Shown: piece after piece, positions 49,474 to 63,774 of the stretch
Layout of the letters: every line of letters starts with the position of its first letter
Position numbering within the stretch: the first letter of the stretch is position 1
NCBI GenBank assembly: GCA_050084515.1
Contig: CM114271.1
Coordinates: 21,886,001 to 21,950,000 of the forward strand
Reading direction: 5' to 3'
DNA from: Blasia pusilla
Lineage: Eukaryota; Marchantiophyta; Marchantiopsida; Blasiales
Length of the DNA: 64,000 nt
Made by a program: the position numbers and the translations under genes
Notes under the pieces: generated by a model
Seen by the model: the letters and a program-made list of their open reading frames with translations, nothing else
The model's database searches: none
Told to the model about the DNA's origin: nothing

Positions 49474-52400
49474 CTACTTTTGATTTGAGTAAACAGCATC
49501 CACGTCGTCGAGGTCCAACAGTTTTTCCATAAGTGCTTTGTTCAGGTCCATCGCTTCGTCATCAGGCTGGTACCTCAATCCACACATTTCGAAAATATAC
49601 ATCTCAATGCCGTGCACTCTTCAGTATTTGAACAAGTAACGACAAGAAAACTCGTATATTCCGTCTCTCATCATTCAATTGTCACTTTGTGCGAACGACC
49701 TCTCTGGTGTGAGGTAAACTACTCTAGGGCACAGAATTGAAGCTGCGTAGAGGCTCTCTGGGAAGCATTTGACTGGGCTCAATCCGTTTCGTTGGATTAG
49801 GTGACACATTGTGCACGATTGGCTGAGAGGAATCCAATTATTTGGAAGAAATGTAAAACTTGCAAGTTTGTCCACCCGTGACTGTATTACTTCATATTTT
49901 AGATCGATGAAATCGATTTTAGATAAAGACCACAATCACACAAAAGAATCGGAAGGAAGAAAGGAGGAGCGACTTACCTCGATTGCTGCCACGGGAAAAA
50001 GTTCAAGACCAGAGTGATCGGAGTCCACCGGCATTCCGGCTTCCTTCAAGCTCTGGCTGACTGCGGAAAATTGGTCCGCTGGTGTGAGAACCCTGTAGAA
50101 CCTGAACACCAAACCACCGGAGAAACATTTGAGAAGCTTTGCCACGTCCCCTAAAGTCGCTTTTAGCTGTTCTAATACCAGGGTCCAAACATCGAAGTTT
50201 TGTCTACTGCAGTTGCACTACATGATATCTAAATTTGCTGGAACAGAAGAGTAGAATAACTATCTTCGTCACAGTTATTTTTGAGCGGGGAGAAGGATAC
50301 TTTGCTTCTCCATCGTCCTCGTCCTCATCTTCATATACAGGAGGTTCTAGAACATCCTCTGCTCCGGCGTCCATAGCTGCCATTAAAAGTTCATCCCCCG
50401 AGACTCTGGCAATCTCGACGTAAACCACTCCTGTACGCTTGAAATTAAAGAGGACTGACCCCGGATCTGCCATCTTGCCACCTCCCTTCTTCACCACATC
50501 ACGAATGTTAGCAGCGGCACGGTTGTTGTTATCCGTCAAAACTTCCAAAACAAGTCCTACGCCTCCGAGTCCATAAACCTGCCACATCAGTACGCTTGTC
50601 CGTGTCAGACCTATGCCAGTACATGAAAACTTTCCTGGCATAGTGGAATGAATGGCATCCGCCACCTTCGCGAGATATACGGTTATCTTCTGATAAAGGT
50701 ATACCTGTCTCCGTCGATTGAAATTCAATAAGCACAGTAGCTTACACCACGCCCAAAGTTCCATTGCTAGGACGGCTCTCTCTCCTTATGACAGGAGGAT
50801 GATTAGCACACCAAGGTAGATAAGTCACCAAGCCTGTCTGGTACACTTTGGCCGGAATTCAGATACACCAACGGCATCTCAACTAATCTGTTGCCATTAG
50901 GATCGACTTGAATCCCATCCTCGTTATCACGAGAAATTACAAGGGAGATGTTTCCAGCTGTTTTATGATGCATCTGTCATCTAGAGGGCAAGACCTGGAG
51001 GCAAAAGTTGCACAATTCTGAACTAATGTCTGAGAGACTTACATGTCTGCAATTACAGGAGCTGATTCACAAGAGGAGACGTGAGAAGGCAACTCGTTCT
51101 CAACATTAATGAGGACCACTTTAAAAAAAATCCTTAAAACAGCGAGTTTATTAAAGAACTGATTTATTCCCCTCAGGACTTCAAGTAATAATATTTGCAA
51201 TTCGTGAGTGGAAAGTGAAAACTAGATCTTGTAAGAATCTTGCAGTAAGGGCCTGACCCGGGCACAACCTTCCACAAAGAAACTGATGAAAAAATCATCA
51301 GTTTTGGCGAGGGCCTAAATTAGTCTGCAAGCTTAACCTTTCAAGTATTTGTGGTTGCCAGGAAAACTCAATTGTCGAACAGATTCTGTAATTGATATGC
51401 TCGAATGAAGGCTCGGCTTGGGTGATGTGAGATGTGATATCATGATCAAATGGAAAGGAAGAAGTTAAATGAGTGACTCGGTCAGACTTGTCACAAATAT
51501 ATTTGATTCTAGGAGAATGGACTCCTGATTTTTCAAATCCTGAAATGTTGACAACTGTATTTGTGGGCAGATCGGGAAGGCAGTTTTGAAAGTTTGAAGT
51601 AGGTACTTAGGAACATTTAGGGCCAGTGCAAAGCACAGGCGCTCATTACTAGTACTCTTTAACTAACCTGTGTCTTTTTGTTCATCTTAGTATCTTGACC
51701 AGTACTAACGGAAGCTTCATTTTCATCTGCGAGAACATATGGACCAACCGCCAGACTCCTTAAGTGTCTGGGTCAGGGTATACAGTTCATACCAGTCAGT
51801 TTCAATACTCCTCACAGTCAGATCCTTTGAAATATGAAGTTAGAAACGGCAGAGTTTTTTACTGTGTTTACATAGTTGTCCACTTGCAACCTAACCCTCC
51901 ATATCTGAGGGCCGCTCTAGGTGTTGATAATTCAACACGCTATTGTAACTGATCCTAGGATAATAGACTCTAGACCTGATCCACGATGTGGAGCAGTTTT
52001 TTTCGCATCCATGTGTAAAATTTTCCATATCAGGATACACTTCAAATGCCTGGAAACAATAACCAGGAAACTAGCTTTAAGCAGAGGGAGGAGCAAGGCA
52101 TGAAATGTAGAGGGTTCATCAATGAAGAGCGCTGTACAAGGAACTCTTTACACTTAACAAACAGCTCTGTCTTCAAAACCATGTACATCATAGGAAATGG
52201 GCCTAAGGGCTCTGACAACTTCGAAACCATAACAGGAAATGCATGAAATTGGATGGAGCAACAGTAAAACACCACATGTATTGGAGCTCTGATCCAGAAA
52301 ACTGGATCAGAGCTCCAAAACATGTGGTGATTGTCGACTCAGTGAGTCATTACAGACACCACTTTCTTTTCGGCTTAAATGCACATATACTTTCACTGAG

Positions 52401-54373
52401 TGAACCGAAACATAAGAAGTTATGTTGAGTAAGATCAAGCTCTGAATTAAAAGGCTTACCTCGAAAGTTGTCTCCACAAAGTCTGCCTGGGACTTGTCAC
52501 TGGCTTTCTTCATGTTCCGATCAATAATTTCCTTTGGCACATCGTACTGCTTAGCTAGCGTTAGGAGATTTGCTAGCACTGCATTTGCTGTTGGACTTGG
52601 ACCACCTTCTTTGACTCTGCACACACAGCAAATTCTTGGTACTTGGACATTGGAGGTATGATACGCACCAACTGGTCCGACCCTAACTAAGGGGAGGAAG
52701 GCAGTTCAGAAGAGATCTTCATTCAAACTGGGAAAAACAAAATAATTGACAGAGAAAATTCACATGTGCATCGGTGGGGAGTTGATCTTCGACTGAGAAG
52801 AAGGGAGTCCGAGTCAATTCAAGAGGACTTGCTTGAATGAAACCTTTACTCCAAGAATCTCAAATGATCATGATGTTGATGCGAGACAAACACATGAATG
52901 AAGTTTCAAATCGACCAGGACCAAGAAAGACCATGGGACAAGGAAAGTAACCCACGCTGAAACTATCTGCTTCCCAATCTTGCCGTACAACTTTGCCTTC
53001 TTCCTGTCTTGTGCTCCCTGCAGCAACACTTTCCTCTTCAGACTGTCGGATTTCATAACCTAAGCTACTAAGAGTCTCGGAATGGACCTTCGTTCACCTA
53101 ATCAGATGGAGAAAGCTGAGTGATTGGAACTGCTACTATGCAGGAAACCGTCAAAATTATTCAGGTAGCCTACTATACACTTTTTGGAAAGAGACACACA
53201 GCATGAAGGGTGGGATAGCCAGAGTAACTCGGGAAAAACCGTTGGCAGAGTGTAAGATATACCAAACTCACCAGATATTACCTTTCTTGTGGCAATCTTG
53301 GACGAACGCCTCCCCATTTGTAGGGGCGAAGTAGTCCACAGCTTACGTGGACCTTGAATGCTTCGGTGTTGCCAGATCCCTCTAGTACCTTGTTCCATCT
53401 CTCTTCCTGAACGGTGACCATTACCTCCCCAAATCCCGGCGTTGCTGTTTGAGTCAGCAATCTCTGCTTCAGGGCCACAATTTATTCTCCTAGAACCAGA
53501 TACTTTAGAGGTCGGACTCGAACTTTCTGCTCCATGTGATCAACCAAAAATTATCAGACTTGATGGGAAGGGAATTCCATTTTAAGAGTGCCGCTCTCGC
53601 ACCTTTGGGGGAAAGAGAAATATGAGCTTTTCCGGAATCTTTCCGAAACAACTTGTGACAGATAATAGGGAGGAGGATTGCAAAATAGGTGTTCTCTTGA
53701 AAAATTTCAGTAAGCTCGACGCTTTAATAGCAACTTTTCGCTCATTATGTTTAACCGGGTGAGAATCAAAAGCTGCTACTTCCGGTTTTTGACAGGTGAG
53801 TTACTGTGACAATGAAGTTCTGTTCTTGAATTCGTCAGAGATAATCGATTAGTCACACACCCCATGGGCAAAGCTCATTCATAAGGCGCGGACACCGCGG
53901 GGAAAATTTCAGCTACCAGAATATCAAATGTCCAATTCTCTTTCAAACACTGTCGGTGATGTCCTTACTTCCAAAAACTCTTAGATGGTGACAAAGGTAA
54001 TCTAATACAACCAATTCTCATGTGCTGGTGCATAAGTTGAGGCCTTGCGTGTGGATGGCAGTCCAATATTACGATCAGAATTTCTTGGGTAGAAAAATTC
54101 GGGTGAACTCAATCATCACATTCAACATTTGCGAAATTTGCTCGTCTACCGCCCTCAGTTCGAAAGTGCATTCACATCAAGAACCTCTAGCTCACCTAGT
54201 TTCTGCACGGAGCTCAAGGCGCGACAGAATCCCAGTCTCCTCAGCCCCTGTGAACGACGCCTGCCTGTGGCTCCTCCTGCATGGGGATGGCACAGATAAC
54301 CATTCTTAGCTCCAGGGTATCGAGCAAAAGAGGAAGGACAGAGTATTGCTCTCAGCGCCGTGGAGGCCCTCAT
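49474..54373 (-). CDS. YebC/TACO1-family organelle translation activator, seven exons
   Basis: Exons (minus): 54373-54196, 53526-53282, 53017-52956, 52616-52460, 50578-50301, 50101-49978, 49566-49474. Joined, they are 1137 nt, 378 residues, in phase throughout with GT-AG borders. Family signatures appear in order: MGRRSSKIATRK, GAQDRKKAKLYGKIGKQI, VKEGGPSPTANAVL, DVPKEIIDRNMKKAS, VYGLGGVGLVLEVLTDNNNR, GGGKMADPGSVLFNFKR, DAGAEDVLEPP, FYRVLTPADQFSAV and a terminal LLDLDDVDAVYSN. YebC/TACO1 proteins bind ribosomes or RNA to help translation (TACO1 in mitochondria for COX1; bacterial YebC at proline stretches). The first exon is Arg/Ser/Ala-rich without acidic residues early on, as in an organelle transit peptide. 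The acceptor at 53526 is the weakest join; 53463 is an alternative. Divergent from the UPF0235 gene. Confidence 0.9.
52271..52328. repeat. Intronic 27-bp stem foldback
   Basis: Arms 52271-52297 and 52302-52328 match at 26 of 27 positions around an AAAA loop (core TTGGAGCTCTGATCCAG). It lies in the 1.88-kb intron between the fourth and fifth exons of the YebC-like gene and would form a long, nearly perfect hairpin in the pre-mRNA. It could be a miniature foldback element; the loop is shorter than in typical plant microRNA precursors. Confidence 0.9.
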
Positions 54374-55198
54374 TGCTGCAGTCTGTCTCCTCTTCTAGAT
54401 CTCTTTCTCTCCCTCGCTGGATCATGTAGGCAAGCAAGCAAGCGACTTCGCCGGCCTCTCAAACTTTGACGCTCATCTTTGAACGGTGCCACATTTGTTT
54501 CCTGTGGCATCCAGATAACGCTGCAGCATTAATGCTCTCAATTCATTGCCCAGGCTCGCTCTACAGCCTCAAGGTTTACTTAGGGGTTTGGGATGAGTAA
54601 GCGAATCGATAAACGATATCATTGCAGGGAAAAAGGCCACGCACGCGCGGCTCTTCTATGCCACCGCCTGCTGCCCGCTGCCTGTCAGATCCCGGGGTCA
54701 TGATCTACCAGCGTACCGAGCGGTCGGTCCGTCAACTCGGTTCACACCGGCGCGGCGGGTCGACAACAGCCGCCGGCGTCCGCGTCGCCCTGCTAACCCG
54801 CCTGCGGTTCCGTAAAAGGAGCCGTCCCGTGGGCCCCTCTCGCCAAGCAAAACAAGGCGAAAAAGCCCCGCTGCTGAGTGCTGCCTTGGCAAAACCTGCC
54901 TCACATTACAAACCTGCGGAGTCCGAGAGAGGGAGAGAGGACGAGGGAGAAGGAGAGAGAGAGATTGAAATTGAGCGGAGACCGAAGAACGCTGCAAAAC
55001 TAGGCGGTGTTCCATACAGCCGAACCCGGCGCTCGGAGCGGTGGGGTCAGGTCGGAGAATCGCGCGCGCGAGGGAGTTTCAGGGCCAGATTTTGGCTCCA
55101 GCTTTTGAGAAGAGTTTGTATCGGCGCGTGTTCGAAAGGACAGTCCGTGGAGGAGAGCATTGCTGTACTCTGCAGTGTGCTTTTGAGGAGAGCCGAAA
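54374..55198. promoter_or_regulatory. Shared divergent promoter region
   Basis: 825 bp separate the two start codons, which face away from each other. The half next to the UPF0235 gene is GC-rich (54640-54900) and then carries a GA-rich stretch (54923-54966, GAGAGAGGGAGAGAGGACGA and similar) typical of plant leaders and GAGA-type promoter elements. I see no clear TATA box on either side, fitting TATA-less housekeeping promoters. A 284-codon frame (54622-55476) overlaps the UPF0235 start in another frame, so the main transcript probably starts downstream of 54622. Confidence 0.5.
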
Positions 55199-57312
<2,114 letters not shown>

Positions 57313-60040
57313 GTGTGAGAGATTTTACAGCGGAAATGTGTGATAAAAAATTCATAAAAGTGGTTGTTATACCTTCTCGGCTTTCTTTTGGTCAATTATT
57401 GTTCATCTTGCTGATGTCTACAAATGCCATTGATTATTGTGTACTTATAAAACCCGATATCAGCCTTATTGGTCGCAGGGGGGGTGCTTGCGGATGATTG
57501 ATACTCTCTCTCTACCCTCTTCTTTTTTAATCATACTACTCAGAGACCCTCTCGAGATGGTAACGACTACAGTTCTGCTAACTGTCTGTATAGATGTGTA
57601 CGGGAGTATGGTTTTGGTATTCAGCAAAAGCAATTGAATGCAGTAAAGATAAACCCAACAGTGATTCTGACCTGTGAGCTAGGAAGCGTCGAGTCTCTAG
57701 CTCTAGAACTTTCAATGACTTTGAGCATACCGCAGCCATGCGAAGAAAGAAAATTGATTCAGCAAACTGGCAAACGTATAGAAGAGCTATGTATCTGTAG
57801 AACTATATGCCTTTCTTGGTGCCAACAGTAGTTGGCAAAGGGAGAAGAGAACGTAGTCTCTCGGAGTGTTGAATGTCACAGTCCATGGGATCAATATGTC
57901 AACATAAACAAACATTTCTTCTCTGTACACCGAAGTCTTCACGACAATCCAGCTTAGTGAAGGCATTTAATCTGTTGCTATTTACTAGCTACGCCTGGAA
58001 CCTCCGACTTCCTGGTGTAGCTTAAAATCAGATCCCCGGCATTCTAAGCCACACACGCGAGAGGTTGTGGGTCTCAGAATCTTAAGGCCTTTTAATCCAC
58101 GCCATCTGGATTTGGTGCCAAGCTCCCTTGGGTCTGACCAGTCCACCCAAGAAACCAGACCAGACTTTAGAATTCCTATATTTACCCCGTCTTATAAGAT
58201 TTGCTTCCCAAGTTCTCACAGGGACTTGGAACAGCCTTAAATTTGTTTTTCAACGGCTGCTGGGATCAAGTCAAGGGCCCAACTTTGAAGTGAAGTTGAC
58301 AGCGCGGTCTCCATCGTCTATGCTTGGCACTTGCCAGAATCCTCAAGTTAGATAGGCGAATTGGTTACTGGTGTAGGTCATTCACTTTCCACGTTTGGCA
58401 TGAGTCATCATGGATCTTGTCATAAATCACACAGGTGGGTGAAATGTGAGGAGGAAGTGGATACTCCACTCTACAGTATACGTGAGCAAGATACAAATCC
58501 CGAATCCTGATTCACTCAGTCTCGACAAGAACCCAATTTCTCTGTGAACTCAGCCAAGCAAATTTAAAGATCTCCGACATAGTCCTGATATTGTCGGGGG
58601 TGAAAAATTTTCGGAGTCTCTAAAATCCCATCCGGCAAGACCAATGCCTATCCACAACCGCTCTCCCAACCCCTCACCTGATTGAAATCCTCGTTTGTCT
58701 TGGATCATCGTCAGTTAGGTACCCCCACCATGTAGCATGCGAAAGCACCATGGTGAGAGAAGCCCGGCACTTCACCCTAAGACACAGGATGTGTCGTGTT
58801 CTCGTAATCTTCCTAAGACACCAATGAAGTAACGCCTCGTGCAGCCAATAGCTTCGATTTCCTTAGCTTAGATGCAAGTAGAGAATCTGAGCAGAGGCAG
58901 AAGCAACACCCGTCACTCGTTGCAGGACTGGCCAAGTCACAGTCGCCGACGCGCTTCCGGCAAAGTAAGGAGCCAGGATTCTCGTGCACGTCCATGGCGG
59001 CTGAAACAGCCGCCCACACCGTGGCGGCTCCACTGAGCGACTGAGCTGTCGGGCTCTGGGCACTCACGCACTGGCCCGATGACTTACTTCCCCAAAAGGT
59101 TTCGACTAGCGCCGAACTTCCTTCTGCTTAAACACCGGCTGTATCCTGCCCATAACCCCTCTACATAAATGAGTGATTCCTGTCTTGTCACAAACGCCAA
59201 GACATGGTTACTCGGATGGAAAAGTATGTGAACATCTCAATAGTTAATGATTCTCAAAGGAACCCTACATTGTCCGACCTATACATCACACTTCATTGAG
59301 CATGCAACCGTTGCGGACGTGGAGCCTCCATTGTATTGCGATATGACTAAGCGAATTGCTTTTGACCCGAGTCGAGTTGTGAAAGATTTTCATTGGTAGA
59401 AGTCAAATTTTCCCAACAACCATGGCTCTCTAGCCACACAAGTACAAGGCTGGCTTTTTGAGTCCGTGTATCATCTTCTTTATGAATTCCCCAATACTCA
59501 ACAGACTTGGTTGGACCTTTAATCCCGACGAGTATTTTTCTATGGATTGATTATTCGACACTCTTCTATTCAGGTAGGATTTCTTTTGTTTATACATGGT
59601 ATGAGACCTCCACAAATTTCAGTTCATTACCACTCTTGTTATGGCCCTTTCAAGCTCTAGTCTTTTTTTTTCTCCCCTCTCGAAGGACCGCACTGGTTTT
59701 TTTTTTCCTCTTCGTATAAGCCATACACGTCTACACCCCATAAACGATTCACCACACGAATTTCTTCGCCGCACACTCATTCGTTTAAAAGGTCCGTGTC
59801 ATGAAGTACACCTCATTGAGAATTCCTAGCCAGGCCCCGTTACTCTAGCTCTGGACAAGGCTCAAGTGTGGCAGCGAGACATGTCCTAAATCCCATGCAC
59901 ACTCAACCGGTAGCCCTCGGGGGCCGGGACGAGGCAGCCTCGAGTAGCTGCCCAGACACGTACTCAGATCTCGCCGCGCCATTTGTCACTGCCAAGCTAG
60001 CATAGGCACATGTGGCACCTTTCCATTGACGACTCTCCAC
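57313..60040. other. Intergenic, no gene seen
   Basis: No recognisable domain. A minus-strand frame at 59067-58813 (84 codons) starts with a Ser/Ala-rich stretch but has no homology I know. 59840-60130 is GC-rich and forms the distal promoter of the PMP3-like gene. Confidence 0.35.
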
Positions 60041-60048
60041 CGGCTCGG

Positions 60049-60058
60049 GACACGTGTC
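60049..60058. promoter_or_regulatory. Palindromic ABRE/G-box
   Basis: GACACGTGTC is a perfect palindrome with the ACGTG core bound by bZIP (ABF/AREB) factors. It lies 424 bp upstream of the PMP3-like start codon and about 50 bp upstream of a TATA-like CCTTATAG (60104-60111). PMP3/RCI2 genes in plants are commonly induced by abscisic acid, cold and salt, which such a box would explain. Confidence 0.55.
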
Positions 60059-60481
60059 GGGATATCGCGCGCAGTGGACGCGTGGACCCTGTGGACGTCC
60101 AGCCCTTATAGCTCATGACACTCTGTAAGTTCCTACACTTCTCCAAGGACTCTCCCATCGGTATACAACTTCGAGATTGTCGTGACCCCAAGTATCACAG
60201 CACTTTTGAATTCTTCCGGTAGGTAATGTTAAATGCACTCCCGCTTGTACTCGGTGGATGCATAGCAGAGCATTTGTAGGCGGTTGGGATTGGAGTTTGA
60301 AGCTTAAAACCTGCGGCGATCTATGCGGATTTCGACTTTTGAGCGGAATTTTTGTATTTTTAGGCTGGAGAACTGGAGTTTAGATGCAAAGAGTTGGTCG
60401 TAAACCAATTCGTTTGGTATTTTCACGTACGTGGTGAATGAATGACATGAGATTCGACCTATTGCAACAGGAAGCGCAAAG

Positions 60482-60808
60482 ATGGCAAGAGTCAGGAGCT
60501 CGAACGGCTCGTTCATTGATGTGCTCCTAGCTATCCTCCTGCCCCCTTTGGGAGTGTTCCTTGCTTTCGGTTGTGCGGTGCGTTCTTCTTTCATCCTGTC
60601 ATCGCATTCTTTACGTCTTATTGTCCATCAAGCTCCTGCTACGGTATGTTATATCCTAAGGCTAATTTGAACATTCGCTTGCAAGCAATCCGCTCTGGTA
60701 CTAATCCTCGGTTGTGGCTTGCAGTCAGAGTTCTGGATATGTCTTTTGCTGACTATCTTGGGATATATTCCCGGGATCATCTATGCTCTATACGTTCTCG
60801 TAGGCTGA
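60482..60808 (+). CDS. PMP3/RCI2/LTI6 small membrane protein, two exons
   Basis: Exons 60482-60577 and 60725-60808 (intron 147 nt, GT-AG) encode 59 residues. The UPF0057 signature is complete: helix 1 with LLAILLPPLGVFLAFGC, then SEFWICLLLTILGYIPGIIY as the loop start and helix 2, ending ALYVLVG. Members are plasma-membrane proteolipids that limit Na+ uptake and keep membrane potential; loss makes yeast and plants salt-sensitive. The N-terminus (MARVRSSNGSF) is a few residues longer and more basic than in most seed-plant members. Intron position right after the FGC-A segment fits the plant family. The gene appears intact and functional. Confidence 0.95.
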
Positions 60809-61439
60809 ACACAAATCAGCGGAAGATAACGGCAGTTCTAATGAGTGGGCATGAGAGGATATTGGAGCTCAAGGGCCGCAGCTTGCATTAGTCTAGCTTA
60901 CCCGAGCGTTGGCCCTCCATTTGTATAGGGCAGTATAGTTGCGCTGGCTTACTTGAAAGCTTAGCTCTCCATTTGTATAGCGCACCAAAGTTTGTGTGCC
61001 GATCTTACCTCATCATCTCAGATTGAACAGTACCTGATGCATGCTGGTGCAGCTGTGCGACTAGAAGACCGTTTGTAGACATATTTCGATTTACTCTGCG
61101 TAACCATATGTGGAGATGCAGCTGAATAAAATGGACCATTCCATTGGTCCATGTGACTTTTGAGATTATTTGAAATTATACATCTTTGCCTCCCATCCCG
61201 TCCACGCAATACTTAAAATTTCTATCGATGATCAAATTGTTTTACAAACAACTAACATGCGTAAGATTATATCGTTGATAAAATAACGCCAAAGCATGTC
61301 ACTGTACTGAACATGTCCAAATAATCGACGATTTTAATTATTGAACAAATTCAGTAGACTCGAGCCCAACGCCGTATCAAATTCAAAATTTCTCACATAT
61401 GTAATAGACATTCTAGTTCGGATCTATTAGTCAGTCAAC
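60809..61439. other. 3' flank of PMP3-like gene
   Basis: Contains a short imperfect repeat (CTCCATTTGTATAG at about 60918 and 60967), probably within the 3' untranslated region. Otherwise nothing recognised. Confidence 0.3.
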
Positions 61440-62043
61440 ATCGGCTGTACCAAGGCCTTGCGAAGGGAGTGCCTTTCTGATAACATAACATGTCCCTTGA
61501 TCCATAAAACAGGCCACAAGGCACAAGCGGCTCAACCATAAAGTCATCAACAAGATCGTGTAACAAACATAATGTCCGAAAATCTCAACTAGCGTGATGT
61601 TGGATAACGTTTATGTTCTCATTAGGGTACCTAAGAGAAAGAACTTCAGGTGTTAGAAGACATTTTTCATAGGGATTATACTCTCACTCAATGGTGATTT
61701 CTTAGTAGATTTATTGTAAAATGTGACAGAAAAATTAGTGGTATATTCGAATTGAGATAGGTCTTATACATGTTTGAGTTCCTAAGCTACTTTGCTAGTG
61801 CTATGGCAAGGTTATGTACTCTTGGTAATGCTCCTCCCAAAGGGTTTGTCCTCAACATCCTCCCTAAACTTTGGAATTCTAGACTCCTAATAGTACTCTT
61901 AACTTTTCAAATCCATAGGGCAGTAGACCTTTTGTGAGAATGCGGGCAACATAAAATGTTTACCGTCTCGATTTGTAGTCTCTCTCACACAAAAGTGGTG
62001 TTGCACTTCCATATGTTTGGTGCATGAATGAAATATTGGGTTT

Positions 62044-62229
62044 CTAGTCAGATAATGTGGAGCTTACGTTGTCTCCACAGATCATGATAGGTTCTTTAAG
62101 GGCAAATCCTAATTCATAAAGGGGACCCTTTAGCCACATAGCTTTACAAGTGGCATGAGATAAACCTATGCACTCGGCATTTGTGTATGTCAAGGAGACA
62201 ATGGTATGTTTCTTTGATGAGAAACTCAC
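62044..62229 (-). pseudogene. Copia RNase H segment
   Basis: A 61-codon open piece aligns in order with the copia RNase H domain: SSKKHTIVSLTYTNAECIGL (usual form SSKKQ..VALSSTEAEYIAL), HATCKAMWL, and ICGDN. The conserved Glu of the TEAEY motif is retained but its neighbours are altered. The segment lies upstream of the putative polypurine tract, as expected. Confidence 0.8.
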
Positions 62230-63558
62230 CGTTTCAATTCCAATGAGAAGTAACCTAATGTTGACCTACATGTACTACAACATTTGCTTAGTAAGCATCT
62301 GAATATCCATATAATATCACATCATAGTGATTTATGTGGTAGTATGCTAGCCCGTAGGTCCTAGTCTGTTTAAGATTCTCACGATAGGTAAACTTTGATC
62401 TCAAATTCATAATGAATATAATCGAACCCACTAATTGTTGGTATAATTGAACTCTACCTTCTCATCGTTATCATCGTGATAACGATGGTTCGGTTTGCAA
62501 TTTCCTATGCCACATTTTTGTAGTAGATCGGAGATATGGCACACGTGAACTAGGTAGATAATCACGCTCCTCCTATGGATCTCCAAGCGTAAGCAAAACC
62601 ACATGGCACTTAGATCTTTCATGCATTATCGATGCGATAATCCATGTTTGAATTAAGAAATCCCTTCTGCACCATCTCCTACAATGATAATGTCGTTGAC
62701 GTAGAAAACGACTAGCACCACACCATGGGAGGATCTCTTGATGTATATATTTCCATCATTCTCACTCTTTTTGAAGTTGTGGCCTTATCATTGATCATCA
62801 CACTTTGAAAGATTTAGTTCTACTCATAGTTTGCTTGCATCAACCCATAGAGGATCTTCTTGAGTTTACATACTAGATGCTTGTGATCCTAATCCCTCAA
62901 TTGTATGAGGAATACTTCCTCTTGTATTGTAGCATTTAAAAATAAATTATGGACATCCATTTGAAGTAAGGGCTAGTCATGCATAGCAACCAAATATAGA
63001 ATCAAGTAGATGGTATTAGCCTTAGCTATGGATGCATAAGTTTCCTCACAATCAATTCAATGTCTTTGTTTGAAGCCCTTTGCTACCAATTCTGCCTTTC
63101 ACCACAATAATTTTTCATATACATAGTAATTTCATTTATAAAACCATTTTTTAGGAATGGAATTCCTATTGATGGGAAGTTTTACGAGCTCCCATGTCTC
63201 ATTTTCAATGATTGCTTCGTATTCTTTGAGCATGGCTTGGACTCATCTTGGATCATTTGCTACTTTTATGGAATTTCTCGGTTCATTTTCAACCAAAGAG
63301 ATTTGATCAATTGTGGTAAGTGCAAGAACCAGGCACAGTTTTCATAAAGGAAAGGTGGCGGTCCTTTTTCTCTAAAGGGTCGAGTTCTCAATGGTAGTGG
63401 TACTTGACACACATGTATGTTTGTAACCACTATAGGTGTAACCTTTGTCATAGAGAGATTTTTTTGGCCTCACAACTCGGTATTGGAGAACTTGAGTTAT
63501 TAGGATCTTCATAGTCCCATGGAGCTACAATTGGTGTACAACACTTGTCTCTTCATAA

Positions 63559-63774
63559 TCATCCTCTTTTCTTATTGAATGTTGGGTCATAGAGTTTGTA
63601 CGTCCATGTAGTATCTCTGTATCCAATCAAAATACACCGCCGTGATTTATCATCAAGCTTGCATCTCCGAGCATCGAGTATGTGCACATAAGCAATGTTG
63701 CCAAAGATTCGCATATGTTGAACATTTGGTCTTTGCCTTGTGAGTGCCTCCTCTAGGGTCATTAATGACATCAT
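63559..63774 (-). pseudogene. Copia integrase C-terminal segment
   Basis: The open piece contains RQRPNVQHMRIFGNIAYVHI and the tail motif CILIGYRDTTWTYKLYDP, corresponding to the region between the integrase core and reverse transcriptase. The preceding core segment (64000-63780) is in another frame, showing a frameshift near 63840. Confidence 0.8.

Noticed and set aside
58813-59067. 84-codon minus-strand frame
   Set aside because: No homology recognised, no splice partners, and a second frame overlaps it.
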